Assembly: GCA_947683425.1 (NCBI GenBank)
Contig: CANTUQ010000055.1
Span: 4,886,001 to 4,950,000, forward strand
Length of the DNA: 64,000 bases
DNA from: Excoecaria cochinchinensis
Taxonomy: Eukaryota; Streptophyta; Magnoliopsida; Malpighiales; Euphorbiaceae
Direction: 5' to 3'
In this document: positions 1 through 10,922 of the stretch, piece after piece
Layout of the letters: every line of letters starts with the position of its first letter
How positions within the stretch are numbered: the stretch's first letter is position 1
Made by a program: the position numbers and the translations under genes
The notes under the pieces: generated by a model
What the model was told of the DNA's origin: nothing
Databases searched by the model: none
Seen by the model: only the letters and a program-made list of their open reading frames with translations

Positions 1-420
1 TAGATTAATTTATGTTAAGAAAGATTAAGAGTTAAAGAGAAGATAAACATGTAATTAATGGGTTAGATAGCATTTAATAACCTAGTAAATTCTTGGATTT
101 GCTTTGACCAATTGCCTCTCTCTTTTCTATTCCCGTTGGTTTCTTTCCCTTGGCCATTATTCTTCTTTTCTTTTCCTTTTTCCTTGAGTTTCTGCCGTTC
201 ACTTGTTTTGCCCATTCCTTCTTCTTCTTCTTTACATGTTTTGAGTGATTCATTTGGAGTAGCTTTGAGAGGGGTTAGTAGAGCTTGATTAGGTCTCCTA
301 AGAAGGTAAGTAATGCTATTTAGTTAGTATTGGTCTTCTTCTTCTATCTTATTTCTGTTTTTGATTTAAAGTAAGGGGAGAAGAGTAACTGTGGTATTTT
401 GAATGGTTTGTGTATGGAAG

Positions 421-493
421 CTGTGGACAAGAGGCCCAATAAAGGCAAAGAGAAGGTCGGAGCCGAGTAGAGAGCGCAGTTCAACTCCTAGAG
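421..493 (+). other. Putative LTR leader exon of family A
   Basis: A 73-nt purine-rich stretch preceded by ...GGAAG and ending CTAGAG|GTAG. An upstream donor-like GTAAGT lies at 306-311. The matching stretch in the 3' LTR is 4381-4452. Position and length match the blocks in B, C, C' and D, where the downstream border is AG|GTTTGGGA. Splicing is inferred; there is no RNA evidence. Confidence 0.4.
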
Positions 494-755
494 GTAGCGA
501 TCGTGTACGGTTTTTCTTTTACTTGTTTTGATTGCTTGTTATGATATATGATATTTGAATATGCATATGTTGTGGTTATATGAGTGTTAAATGAGTTGTA
601 CATGTTTTATAGTTGTGAAGTGTGTTATGGGTAAAATTCTGTTTAGTTGTTCATAGACCTCTGTGTGTTGTTGTGACCATAGGTAGCGTTTTAGAGCTCC
701 AATTGCGTTGTTTCTAGTCGTATCTGAACCTTAAAATCCGTGGCTAAAAATGTCT

Positions 756-1012
756 AAGAGGGTGCTTGAGCTAATTTTGGCTGTAAGTATCCCTAAAAGT
801 AATTAGAACGTAGGTGACCCTGTTCTGGCGGGTTCACTGGAACAGTATAGATTGTTTGAATTATATTTGGCGTTATAGATGTCCAAATGACCTTAAAATT
901 GTCGAATTTGAAAGCTAACATCCTAGTGAACAATTCTTATGAGACCACTTTGCCTAAATATGTGGTCTAGAGGGTGGTTTTCGCGATACAAGTTTAGGGT
1001 AAAAAGCAGTCT
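756..1012 (+). repeat. LTR core block shared by families A, A', B and F
   Basis: About 250 bp beginning near GCTAATTTTGGCT and running past a GGGTTCACTGGAACAG segment to AAAAAGCAGTCTCG. Related versions lie at 4716-4972 (A 3' LTR), 8095-8288 and 18125-18330 (B), 59490-59745 (F) and, reversed, 9900-10110 (A'). It contains an inverted repeat CTGTTC / GAACAG. I did not find it in C, C', D or E. Function unknown. Confidence 0.7.
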
Positions 1013-1033
1013 CGTGAGGCACCAAAGGCGAGT

Positions 1034-1370
1034 CTCTGTCGCGATCGCGACACATGTCGCGACCTCGCGATAGAACAACTCATTTTAAGCTTTTTCTTCT
1101 TCTTTTTGAGCTCCTAGTTGCCATTGGTCAACCCCTTACCCTTCCCCTTAGCTTATTATGCGTGTTTAGGGTTAGCAAATGACTATAAAGTAGTTATCAA
1201 CGGGGAAATACATTAGAATATGTTTAAGATTTGTAATTCAACTAATAAAGATTGTATATGCATTTGGTATAATACCTAGAGTTTTTCTTTTTGCAATTTA
1301 GCTGCTGTCGCGAGCGCGACATCTTGTCGCCATCGCGACAGTAAACCTGGCTTCTGTCGCGAGCGCGACT
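1034..1370 (+). repeat. CpG palindrome cluster in A 5' LTR
   Basis: Several inverted half-sites: TGTCGCGATCGCGACA near 1037, a TCGCGACCTCGCGA variant near 1057, TGTCGCGAGCGCGAC near 1305 and 1354, and TGTCGCCATCGCGACA near 1325. The A 3' LTR carries related copies at 3847-3864, 4996-5015 and 5246-5331. Confidence 0.85.
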
Positions 1371-1488
1371 CCTTGTCTTAATTTATATGTTGATGCGATG
1401 AAGTGATAACATGTATACATGAATTAAGTAAATGAGTTGATATCTGTGTACGGTATGTGAGTTGTATCTGAGCCTGATTACCGTTATA

Positions 1489-1647
1489 GTGGATAGATAA
1501 GCATGCTTATAAAGGGCTAGAGTGCAGCTGCTAGAGTTGGCCTTAATTGTGCCCAGAGTTCGGAATACCTCGTGTATTCCATAGAGTTTGAGTTAATTCT
1601 CCACATGTAAGATACTGTAAACAGTATCCAGAGTTACCCGTATCCAC
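1489..1647 (+). other. Hairpin-ladder domain, A 5' LTR
   Basis: Closed by GTGGATA (1489-1495) and TATCCAC (1641-1647). Inside are AAGCATGCTT, GCAGCTGC, a GGAATAC / GTATTCC hairpin and a GATACTG / CAGTATC hairpin. Equivalent domain in the A 3' LTR: 5490-5648. Confidence 0.7.
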
Positions 1648-1973
1648 CATGAAAGGAATTCAGGCTTATTGTTATTGTACAGTGAATATGAGAGAAATGT
1701 TTAAGTACATGACCGTTTATATATAAGTATATGTTTACAAGAATGTGGACACATGATAATGTATATTTGAATAAATGATATGTACAAGTTATAGTGTGCA
1801 TGAATATGTAAAAGAGTAGATGTTATATGCATGTGAACTCAAAGTATTTGATATTTGAACATGCAACCCATACATGTATAAAAGCTATATGCATGAGCTA
1901 GTTGATTTTGTTACATGAAATGCGTGAATTATTTGTGACTTCGTAAAGAAGTCCTTTGCATTGTTTTCATCCC

Positions 1974-2017
1974 CACTAAGCGTTATCGCTTAGCACGGAT
2001 GTTTGTTTCCGTGTAGG
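1974..2017 (+). other. CACTAAGCG tandem hairpins before acceptor-like GTAG|GT
   Basis: TAAGCG / CGCTTA around TTAT forms a tight hairpin, followed by a second inverted repeat CACGG / CCGTG ending in GTGTAGGT. The same pair occurs in B (15324 and 19758 regions), C (13951, 32193, 39471, 50807 and 58145 regions), D (about 25763) and, reversed, A' (about 8648), C' (about 26840 and 43805) and G (about 61365). Confidence 0.65.
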
Positions 2018-2392
2018 TTGACAGGTTCGGACTAGTGAGAGCGGCATCTGCAGGTCAAGGCCACTAGGAAGTTTTGTCATATCTTTTTGTATAAATTAGA
2101 GGTAGAGTTGGTGATGTTTTGAGTAACATCATTATGTACATAGGAAGTATAGTATAGTTGACATGTAAAAGTTAACTGTTATACATATGTATACCGAAAA
2201 TGAATATGTAACAAGTATAAAGCTTTTGTATTATGTACAGTTTATATATATGTCATAAGAGCTCTTTTTGTTTGGGCCCCACTTATTTCTAATTTATTAC
2301 TACTGCTTCCGCTAATGCATGTGCAAGTATACGTAAGTGTCCGCGTAGCGCCCCGATATTCCTTACCGGGGGTATGGGGGTGTTACATTTAG

Positions 2393-2404
2393 TGGTATCA
2401 GAGC
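2393..2404 (+). other. Primer-binding site, A (initiator Met tRNA)
   Basis: TGGTATCAGAGC, complementary to the 3' end of plant initiator Met tRNA, lies 5 bases after the LTR end at 2387. Confidence 0.95.
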
Positions 2405-2513
2405 CCTAGGTTAATTGGTTCAGGACTATAAGATGATATAGTATAGTACTAGTGTATATGTTTGAGTTGTCTAGAATGTGGCCTAATGTAGATGCTGGTT
2501 TTGTAGGGTCTAG

Positions 2514-3691
2514 ATGGAGTCCGACCCGAGTGAGCATGTAGGAGAGACTACAGGCAGTGTGAATCCGATTCGAGTGGATCCACATGTACAAGCACAAGAT
2601 AGAGAGGAAAGAGCAAGAGTTATTCAGGACAACCCGGAGTTGATGCAAGGGTTGGTACAGATCCTAGATAGACTGACAGCTCCTAAAGCTCCAACAGATT
2701 TAATAAGAAAGAGAGGTGCTGAAGAGTTCCATGGAACATCCCTAGATCAATCTGAGATAGCAGAATTCTGGTTAGAGAAAATAGAAAGAATTTTACAAGA
2801 GATCAGTTGCCCTCAGAACCAGAAAGTAGTTTGCGCCGTGTCATTGCTGCAGGGTGCAGCATATGACTGGTGGAAGTTGGTGTTGCAGAATCCTCAGAGA
2901 CCCATGGAGTTAACCTGGGATTTCTTTGTTCGAGGGTTCAAGGAGAAATTTGTGACCAAAGCGTATAAAGATGCCAAGTGGAAAGAATTTGTAACTTTTA
3001 AGCAGAGGAATATGACTGTTGCAGAATATGATAAAGAGTTTACTCGTTTGAGTAAATATGTACTGGAAGGAATGTTAACTGATGACTTCAGATGTAGGAA
3101 GATGGATTAAGAGAGAGCATAAGAGGACTGTTAGCCGCCATGGTTGCTTTACAACCAGTGGGTTATTATCCATTGGTGTTGGCAGCGATGAAAATGGAGG
3201 AATCTGAGTTGATAAAGCAAAAGAGAGAGCAGAAAAGAAGATTTCCAAGAGAAGATGAGGGAGTTGGTGGAGGAGCTAGAGTAGTAAAAAGAGGAAAGGA
3301 TGAGCAAGCATCGGTACGAGTACCAACTTCGGTTGGAAGTGTGAGACCGCCTACTAGTAGAGGGAGTATGGCCCCAGAATGTGAGCACTGTAATAGACGT
3401 CACTGGTGCGAATGTAGAAAGCTCACCGGAGGTTGCTTCAAATGCGGTAGTATAGAGCATTTCCTTGCTCAGTGTCCTAAAACAAGAGAGAATATGGCAT
3501 CCCAAGTAAATAGAGAGAAAGGCAATGCTTCTGGAAACGTTAGAAGTGGAAGCGGACGAGGTATAGCTGAAAGACCGCCATCGGAAATGGTTGAGAGGCC
3601 ATTCCCTACTGAGGATCAGCCACGTGTATATGCCATGACGGCTAAAGAGGTGGAGGCATTGATCGGAACTTCTAGTAAGTCCTCTTATTAG
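2514..3691 (+). pseudogene. gag: A gag, frameshifted
   Basis: Encodes a Ty3/Gypsy Gag, the structural protein that packages element RNA into cytoplasmic particles. The start ATG at 2514 opens MESDPSE, also the Gag start in B and, with one change, in D. The first frame (198 codons, stop at 3108-3110) covers the N-terminus and the retrotransposon gag domain with a YDWW motif near 2865 and LTDDFRC near 3085. A short deletion after that motif shifts the frame; the sequence continues in another frame from about 3101 to 3691. Two zinc-knuckle-like motifs lie at 3380-3478, the second a clear CX2CX4HX4C. The frame ends just after a GTAAGT donor-like site (3675-3680), about where protease would begin in gag-pol relatives. 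No pol follows. Probably inactive because of the frameshift. Confidence 0.85.
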
Positions 3692-3733
3692 TTTATACAG
3701 TATATAGTTTGAATTAGTTGTTCGGTAACGGGG

Positions 3734-3771
3734 GAAATTTCGAGGACGAAATTTCATAAGGGGGAGAGATT
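3734..3771 (+). other. PPT-proximal hairpin and polypurine tract, A
   Basis: Arms GAAATTTCG (3734-3742) and CGAAATTTC (3747-3755) surround AGGA. They are followed by the purine run AAGGGGGAGAGA (3758-3769), the plus-strand primer site just before the LTR starting at 3772. The same hairpin precedes the tract in B, C, C', E and G and, less perfectly, D. Confidence 0.85.
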
Positions 3772-6388
3772 TGTAACACCCCGAAATAGCCCTAGAAGAA
3801 TGATAGAATTTTTGTTCAAGAAAGATTAGTGTTGTGTGTGTGAGTCCTGTCGCGAGCGCGACAGAACCACTCCGGTGACAGGGTATTTAAATTGGCCTTT
3901 TTAATTTGTAACTTTGTAGGAGAATGACACATGGCTTGGTAGGGAAGTGACAAGTGGCAATAGATTAATTTATGTTAAGAAAGATTAAGAGTTAAAGAGA
4001 AGATAAACATGTAATTAATGGGTTAGATAGCATTTAATAACCTAGTTAATTCTTTGATTTGCTTTGACCAATTGCCTCTCTCTTTTCTATTCCCGTTGGT
4101 TTCTTTGCCTTGGCCATTATTCTTCTTTTCTTTTCCTTTTTCCTTGAGTTTCTGCCGTTCACTTGTTTTGCCCATTCCTTCTTCTTCTTCTTTACATGGT
4201 TTAAGTGATTCATTTGGAGTAGCTTTGAGAGGGGTTAGTAGAGCTTGATTAGGTCTCCTAAGAAGGTAAGTAATGCTATTTAGTTAGTATTGGTCTTCTT
4301 CTTCTATCTTATTTCTATTTTTGATTTAAAGTAAGGGGAGAAGAGTAACTTTGGTATTTTGAATGGTTTGTGTATGGAAGCTGTGGACAAGAGGCCCAAT
4401 AAAGGCAAGAGAAGGTCGGAGCCGAGTAGAGAGCGTAGTTCAACTCCTAGAGGTAGGGATCGTGTGCGGTTTTTCTTTTACTTGTTTTGATTGCTTGTTG
4501 TGATATATGATGTTTGAATATGCATATGCTGTGGTTATATGAGTGTTAAATGAGTTGTACATGTTTTATAGTTGTGAAGTGTGTTATGGGTAAAATTCTG
4601 TTTAGTTGTTCATAGACCTTTGTGTGTTGTTGTGACCATAGGTAGCGTTTCAGAGCTCCAATTTAGTTGATTCTAGTCGCATCTGATCCTTAAAATCCGT
4701 GGCTAAAAATGTCTAAGAGGGTGCTTGAGCTAATTTTGGCTGTAAGTATCCCTAAAAGTAATTAGAACGTAGGTGGCCCTGTTCTGGCGGGTTCACTGGA
4801 ACAATATAGATTGTTTGAATCATATTTGGCGTTATAGATGTCCACATGACCTGAAAATTGTTCCATGTGAAATCTAACATCCGAGTAAACAATTCTTATG
4901 AAGACCACTTTGCCTAAATATGTGGTCTAGAGGGTGGTTTTCGCAATACAAGTTTATGGTAAAAAGCAGTCTCGTGAGGCACCAAAGGCGAGTCTCTGTC
5001 GCGACCTCGCGACAGAACAACTCATTTTAAGCTTTTACTTCTTCTTTTTGAGCTCCTAGTTGCCATGGGTCAACCCCTTACCCTTCCCCTTAGCTTATTA
5101 TGCGTGTTTAGGGTTAGCAAATGACTATAAAGTAGTTATCAATGGGGAAATACATTAGAATATGTTTAAGATTTGTAATTCAACTAATAAAGATTGTATA
5201 TGCATTTGGTATAATACCTAGAGTTTTTCTTTTGGCAATTTGGCTTCTGTCGCGAGCGCGACATCTTGTCGCCATCGCGACAGTAAACCTGGCTTCTGTC
5301 GCGAGCGCGACTCCTTATCGTGATCGCGACAGTGAACCTTCTCGTCTTGTTCTATTTTAAGATATGTTTTCTTCTGTCTTAATTTATATGTTGATGCGAT
5401 GAAGTGATAACATGTATACATGAATTAAGTAAATGAGTTGATATCTGTGTACGGTATGTGAGTTGTATCTGAGCCTGATTACCGTTATAGTGGATAGATA
5501 AGCATGCTTATAAAGGGCTAGAGTGCAGCTGCTAGAGTTGGCCTTAATTGTGCCCAGAGTTCGGAATACCTCGTGTATTCCATAGAGTTTGAGTTAATTA
5601 TCCACATGTAAGATACTGTAAACAGTATCAAGAGTTACCCGTATCCACCATGAAAGGAATTCAGGCTTATTGTTATTGTACAGTAAATATGAGAGAAATG
5701 TTTAAGTACATGACCGTTTATATATAAGTATATGTTTACAAGAATGTGGACACATGATAATGTATATTTGAATAAATGATATGTACAAGTTATAGTGTGC
5801 ATGAATATGTAAAAGAGTAGATGTTATATGCATGTGAACTCAAAGTATTTGATATTTGAACATGCAACCCATACATGTATAAAAGCTATATGCATGAGCT
5901 AGTTGATTTTGTTACATGAAATGCGTGAATTATTTGTGACTTCGTAAAGAAGTCCTTTGCATTGTTTTCATCCCCACTAAGCGTTATCGCTTAGCATGGA
6001 TGTTTGTTTCCGTGTAGGTTGACAGGTTCGGACTAGTGAGAGCGGCATCTGCAGGTCAAGGCCACTAGGAAGTTTTGTCATATCTTTTTGTATAAATTAG
6101 AGGTAGAGTTGGTGATGTTTTGAGTAACATCATTATGTACATAGGAAGTATAGTATAGTTGACATGTAAAAGTTAACTGTTATACATATGCATACCGAAA
6201 ATGAATATGTAACAAGTATAAAGCTTTTGTATTATGTACAGTTTATATAAATGTCATAAGAGCTCTTTTTGTTTGGGCCCCACTTATTTCTAATTTATTA
6301 CTACCGCTTCCGCTAATGCATGTGCAAGTATACGTAAGTGTCCGCGTAGCGCCCCGATATTACTTACCGGGGGTATGGGGGTGTTACA
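3772..6388 (+). repeat. A 3' LTR
   Basis: 2617 bp, beginning TGTAACACCCC and ending GGGGTGTTACA, an 11-bp perfect terminal inverted repeat. Contains a CpG palindrome at 3847-3864, a donor-like GTAAGT at 4266, further palindromes at 4996-5015 and 5246-5331, and the hairpin domain at 5490-5648. Short open frames here (for example 4054-4248 and 5142-5360) are not credible genes. Confidence 0.93.
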
Positions 6389-7129
6389 CTATCAACACTT
6401 AAATCAAAACCTTTCATTTAATCAAACTGTTACTTGTTTAAAACTAAGCAAAATATTTCAATGCTCAGATTTGGTTCGGGCTTGAAATTGTATTCCAAGC
6501 TTCCTACGTATCCCTATAGTTGGGAATCAGAACCACGTAGTTCTTGCAGAAAACTTCATTCACACAAGTTCTAGAATTAATCCTAACATCTATCTTAAAT
6601 TCGGTTTCTATCTCATGCTTACTAATCGATATGTACTTAATGCAATCATTAAAAGTCATCAAACAACGCACATAATTTCTTATCGATATGCTTACCTAGG
6701 CCTACGTGCAGAAGGCAGATAACATAGTACATAATTGTATACTCATTTAAACATATAAACACATATATATACACAATCATAAAGTACATTTACCAAGCTC
6801 TCAACGATATCAATCATGCATATCAAGTATTTCAATAATTCTTTCTAAAGGCATCATTTAGACAAGCAAACATGTCTAACTCTTATGCATTTAGGATCTT
6901 TGCATACATGTCTATTAGAACAAGCACTACTAGATACATTTCTTTTCATTTAACAGATATGGCCTTATTATACAAAACATAGGGGTATCCGAAGATACCA
7001 CACCTTACCACATAAGTACCCATAAAACATCTAGAACAGAGGGGTGCGTAAAGCACCAGACAAATGGCATTTATCACAAATGCATCAAATGTTTATTCAC
7101 ATAATCATTTTGCAAATCATCACAAAACT
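6389..7129. other. Unassigned repeat remnant between A and B
   Basis: No coding potential. It holds a TACGTATCC...GGGAATCAG motif with a later ACGTAG near 6507-6540, which I associate with LTRs of other plant Gypsy elements from memory only. It also has small hairpins, GGTATC / GATACC near 6983 and GGTGC / GCACC near 7043, like those in the E LTR. Removing B (7130-20186 plus one AAACT) joins this stretch directly to 20192, so its right part is probably E LTR; the left part is undetermined. Confidence 0.4.
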
Positions 7130-7660
7130 TATATTACCCCAAAGTGTACCCTAGTCGAATTATAGTGTCAATTGCATGTTAGGGTGTTAATGAGATTGGA
7201 TGAAGTGAGTAATTAATGGGCCAAGGGTGTAATTGAAAAAGGAAAAGTTGCATTTAAAAGACAGAAATTGAGTGAGGGACTGAATGGGACTTTACCTTTG
7301 ATTGAGGTCAAAGTTTGGCTTGGATGTGGAAGTGGAATCCACGTGTGGATTACCCCTTTTCCCAGCCGACTTCTTGCATGCAAAAGTAAAGTGGATTAGA
7401 GGTAGATTTATAGTGGAAGTTTACTGCAAATTACCTATTCTTTGTTTCCTTCAAATTCTGTATTTCTCTATCTTTTAAGTTTGAGTTTCATTTCTGATCA
7501 GATGAATCTGGAATTTGATTGAATTGGTTGAAGAGTTAAGTGAAGAAGGTAAGTGTGGTTAACAAGTTGTGTTCATCTCCTTCTTCTACTCATTTCTGAT
7601 TTGGTTTAAGTGATTTGAGCTATGGACTAAGAGAGAGTTTATGTTTGCATTTTGTGTAAG

Positions 7661-7733
7661 ATTTGGACAAGTGGAAAGCAAAAGGAAAGGAGAAGCTTTA
7701 GTTGAGTATAGTGGCCAGCACCTGCATTTTGAG
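7661..7733 (+). other. Putative LTR leader exon of family B
   Basis: 73 nt, purine-rich (GGAAAGCAAAAGGAAAGG core), preceded by TGTGTAAG and followed by GAG|GTTTGGGA. The donor-like AAG|GTAAGT lies about 110 nt upstream at 7549. Layout matches C, C' and D. Inferred only. Confidence 0.45.
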
Positions 7734-9084
7734 GTTTGGGATATATATTTGTTCTTATGTGTTCTTATGTTGATTTTATTTGATTATATGTGTTGGATAG
7801 TTGACCGTGATGTGTAATTGATGCATGATTATGTGTTAATTGATAGAGGTGTACTTGAAGTGTACACATGATGTGTGATGAGTATTGAACAAAATCCATG
7901 AGCATATTAAGTGAATAAGCATGAAAAGTATGAACCCTAGTGTTAGGGAAAATTCTTGTTATAGCTTACTAGACCTCCATATAGTATTTTGGGCATAACT
8001 GGAGTTACAGAACACTAAATTGAGGTTTTGTTGCATCATTGGAACTATGACTTCCATACCTATAAATTTGGCAGAAATTACAATGAGCTAATTCTAGCTC
8101 TAAGACCCATAAAAATAGCACAAACGGACGTATCTCTACTTTGTAGGGTTCACTGGAATAGTCTATATTGTTTAATTCATATCTGATGTTTTACAAATCC
8201 AATTGATCTAAAACTTGTCCCATTTGATAGATAAGACATAGAGGAAGAAATAGTATGAGGGACCTTTGCCTACAATTGAGTGTAAGACTGTAACAACCCC
8301 CATACCCCCGGTAAGGAATATCGGGGCGTCTCATACTTATACATATACATATATACACACTAACGGGAACGATAACAATAAAATAATCAGACTATCTTTA
8401 GCGCCAAACAAAACACACTTCTCTTATAACATATATAAACTGTACATATTACAAAAGCTTTATACATATACATCTTCGGTACATATACCAAACAGTTAAC
8501 ATTTACATATAAACACTGTTCTTTCTATCTACATAATGATGTTACTCAAAATGTAAAAACTCTATTTCTATTTTATACAAAAAGAAATCATAACAAAACT
8601 CCTAGTGGCCTTGACCCGCAGATGTCCGCTCACTGATCCGAACCTGTAAACCTACACGAAAATAAACATCCGTGCTAAGCGATAACGCTTAGTGGGGATG
8701 AAAATAATGCAGAGGACTTCTTTCCGAAGTCACAAATAAATCACACAATGCATGTAACAAAATCAACTAGCTCATGCATATAGCTTTTATACGTGTATAG
8801 GTTGCATGTTCAAATATCAAATACTATGAGCTCACATATATATAACATCTACTCTTTTACTTATTCATGTACACTATAACTTGTACATATCCTTTATTCA
8901 AATATACGCTATCATATGTCCACATTCATGTAAACACGCTCATGTATTCATATACTTGTATACAGAACTATAATGTACTTAAACATGACTTTCATGTATT
9001 ATAGCATCTATCCAGAATAATACTTTTAATCATCTCAAGTTCACTACACAACATTTAACAGAATGGGCCTGACTTCCTTTAGTT

Positions 9085-9253
9085 GCGGATACGGGACACT
9101 ATAAAAATATTTTCGATAGACCGAAGTCACAAAACGTTTTCATCTATCTCTATTAAATGACCATTCTCGGGGGTCGACCCGCTTCGCCCAAACAGGGCGG
9201 AATCTTGGCAGCTGCCCTCGATAATGCCTTTATAAGCATGCTTATCTATCCAC
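9085..9253 (-). other. Hairpin-ladder domain, A' solo LTR
   Basis: Borders GCGGATA (one change from GTGGATA) and TATCCAC. Inside are GGGTCGACCC, CGCCC / GGGCG, GCAGCTGC and AAGCATGCTT. Confidence 0.6.
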
Positions 9254-9758
9254 TGCTATGGCCAGTCAGGCTAAACATAAAGACTCTATACTCTATATAA
9301 GATACACTGCATGTACTCTACTGTTCATTCAAGAACACTATACACTATTTACATATTAATGGAACAAACCATGTGCATACATATACCCTATGCATATACC
9401 CGCATGTAGCCATATAATATCAATGCATCTTTGCACTCTACTTTACTAACTAATCAAATACACAATGCATTTTACATGTTCATAGACTTCACACATTATG
9501 ATTCAATCATAAATGATTAACATCACATGCATATCATGTTCAATAATTAAAAAGCATATATACATTTAATTTCATTATTAAACTCTTATGCCATAGCTTT
9601 AATCACCTATATATTTTCAATTGACAACCACTCACATACTCATTCCATAAAGTTAGAAATGAGTTGGACATGCTATAGGAACTTACCCTGAAGTTCGGGT
9701 GCAATACGGGTTCAATTCGGGAAGAAAAACACATAAAATGGTCAAAATAGAAGGGTGG

Positions 9759-9842
9759 AGGTTGTCACTACTCATGACAGATGTCACTACTCGTGACAGT
9801 GGCCTACTGTCACGACTCGTGACAGTCGTCACTACTCGTGAC
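9759..9842 (-). repeat. GTCACGA...TCGTGAC palindromes in A' solo LTR
   Basis: Four related inverted repeats, the best being TGTCACGACTCGTGACA near 9808-9824. A second cluster of GTCGCG-type variants lies at 11118-11258. Confidence 0.8.
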
Positions 9843-10893
9843 AGAGCCACAGAAATCCAAACAGCAACAACATCAATTTTGTTCAGGCTAAACGGACATC
9901 GAAACGACATTTTTAGGCAAAACTTCCTCTTAACAAATCTTCCCTAGGATGTTAACTTTCAAATGGGACAATTTTCAAGTCAATTGAACATCTATAACAT
10001 CATATATGATCTAAATAATCTGAACTGGTGAAATGAACCGGCCAAGGTAGAGACACCTCTATTTCGGCCAATTTTCAGGGTCTTAGAGTAAGAATTTGCT
10101 CAAGCTTATTTATGTGACATTTATAGATATATAAGTTAGGGTTCTAATGGATCAAGAATCACTCAACTTAGACATCTAAAACTATACTTATGACAAAAAC
10201 ATCACACAGGGGTCAGATGGCAAATAAGCAGAATTTGCCAAATCAGACTCTATCATTTACACACACACTCTCTTGATCAATTCACATACTTATAAACATA
10301 TATACACATGTCATAAACACTGCAAGCAATAAAAATGAACATCTTGAGCTCATTAAAGCTCAACAAGCATCTCTTTATTTCCATATGTCTTTGTTCAAGC
10401 ATTTTTCATGTAAACACATGCAAAATTAACACAATCACACTCGATCCCTACCTTAGGTGGCTTAACCGCTTCTCTCTAATTGATTCTGAGCTTCTCCTTT
10501 CCCTTGTCCATAACTCTCATGCAAAACAAGAGCAAAACACTTAGGTTAATCCTCTTTTTGCTTTAAATCAAGAACAAAAAGAGAAAGGAGGTCAGATCGG
10601 AAAATCAATCCAACTTACCTTTTGAAGAGACCTAATCAAGCCCTTAACTCACTCTCTTCAAACTAATTCAAATGGTTCTCTCAAAGAACAAGACAAATGA
10701 AGAAGAAAAGCAAAGAAAATGGCAAGGTAAGAGGAGCACGGCAAAAACCCAAGAGCCAAGGAAATAAAAGGAGGACAAAAGGCCAAAAGTAGGAAATGAA
10801 AGGAAAAGGAGGAAAGTAATGGCCGGTCAATGTACATCCAAAGGCAACCAACCTCACTAAATGCCAACCATTTCCTTTAATTCATGCATATCC

Positions 10894-10922
10894 CAAGCCA
10901 AGCCAAGCCAAGCCAAGTCAAG
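10894..10922. repeat. Short GCCAA tandem repeat
   Basis: About five decaying copies of AAGCC inside the A' solo LTR. Confidence 0.85.

Larger units (their letters stand above)
1..2387 (+). repeat. A 5' LTR (partial)
   Basis: Ends in GGGGGTGTTACA, directly followed by the primer-binding site. Relative to its partner at 3772-6388 it keeps an extra 18 bp near 1040 and lacks about 60 bp near 1373; both indels lie in the zone of CpG palindromes. It contains a donor-like AAG|GTAAGT at 306, a putative leader exon at 421-493, the hairpin domain at 1489-1647 and the CACTAAGCG hairpin pair at 1974-2017. Confidence 0.93.
1..6388 (+). mobile_element. Element A: gag-only Ty3/Gypsy LTR retrotransposon (TR-GAG type), left end outside window
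   Basis: Two near-identical long repeats (1-2387 and 3772-6388) flank about 1.4 kb that holds an initiator-Met tRNA primer-binding site, a broken gag and a polypurine tract, with no protease, reverse transcriptase or integrase. This is the layout described for terminal-repeat retrotransposons with a GAG domain. Window base 1 aligns with base 3961, so about 189 bases of the 5' LTR lie outside and the target duplication cannot be checked; CTATC follows the right end. The element is non-autonomous and would need Pol from a relative such as the C elements further right. Confidence 0.9.

Noticed and set aside
1489..1647. Hammerhead ribozyme (retrozyme) in the LTR
   Set aside because: I could not find the CTGATGA and GAAA core in the right arrangement; the domain is a ladder of simple hairpins.
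4054..4248. Small hydrophobic protein in the A 3' LTR
   Set aside because: It arises from a CT-rich leader and is cut by changes in the sister LTR; no start context or conservation supports it.
8266..8499. Short frame spanning the B / A' junction
   Set aside because: It crosses an insertion boundary and is a chance open frame in AT-rich LTR sequence.
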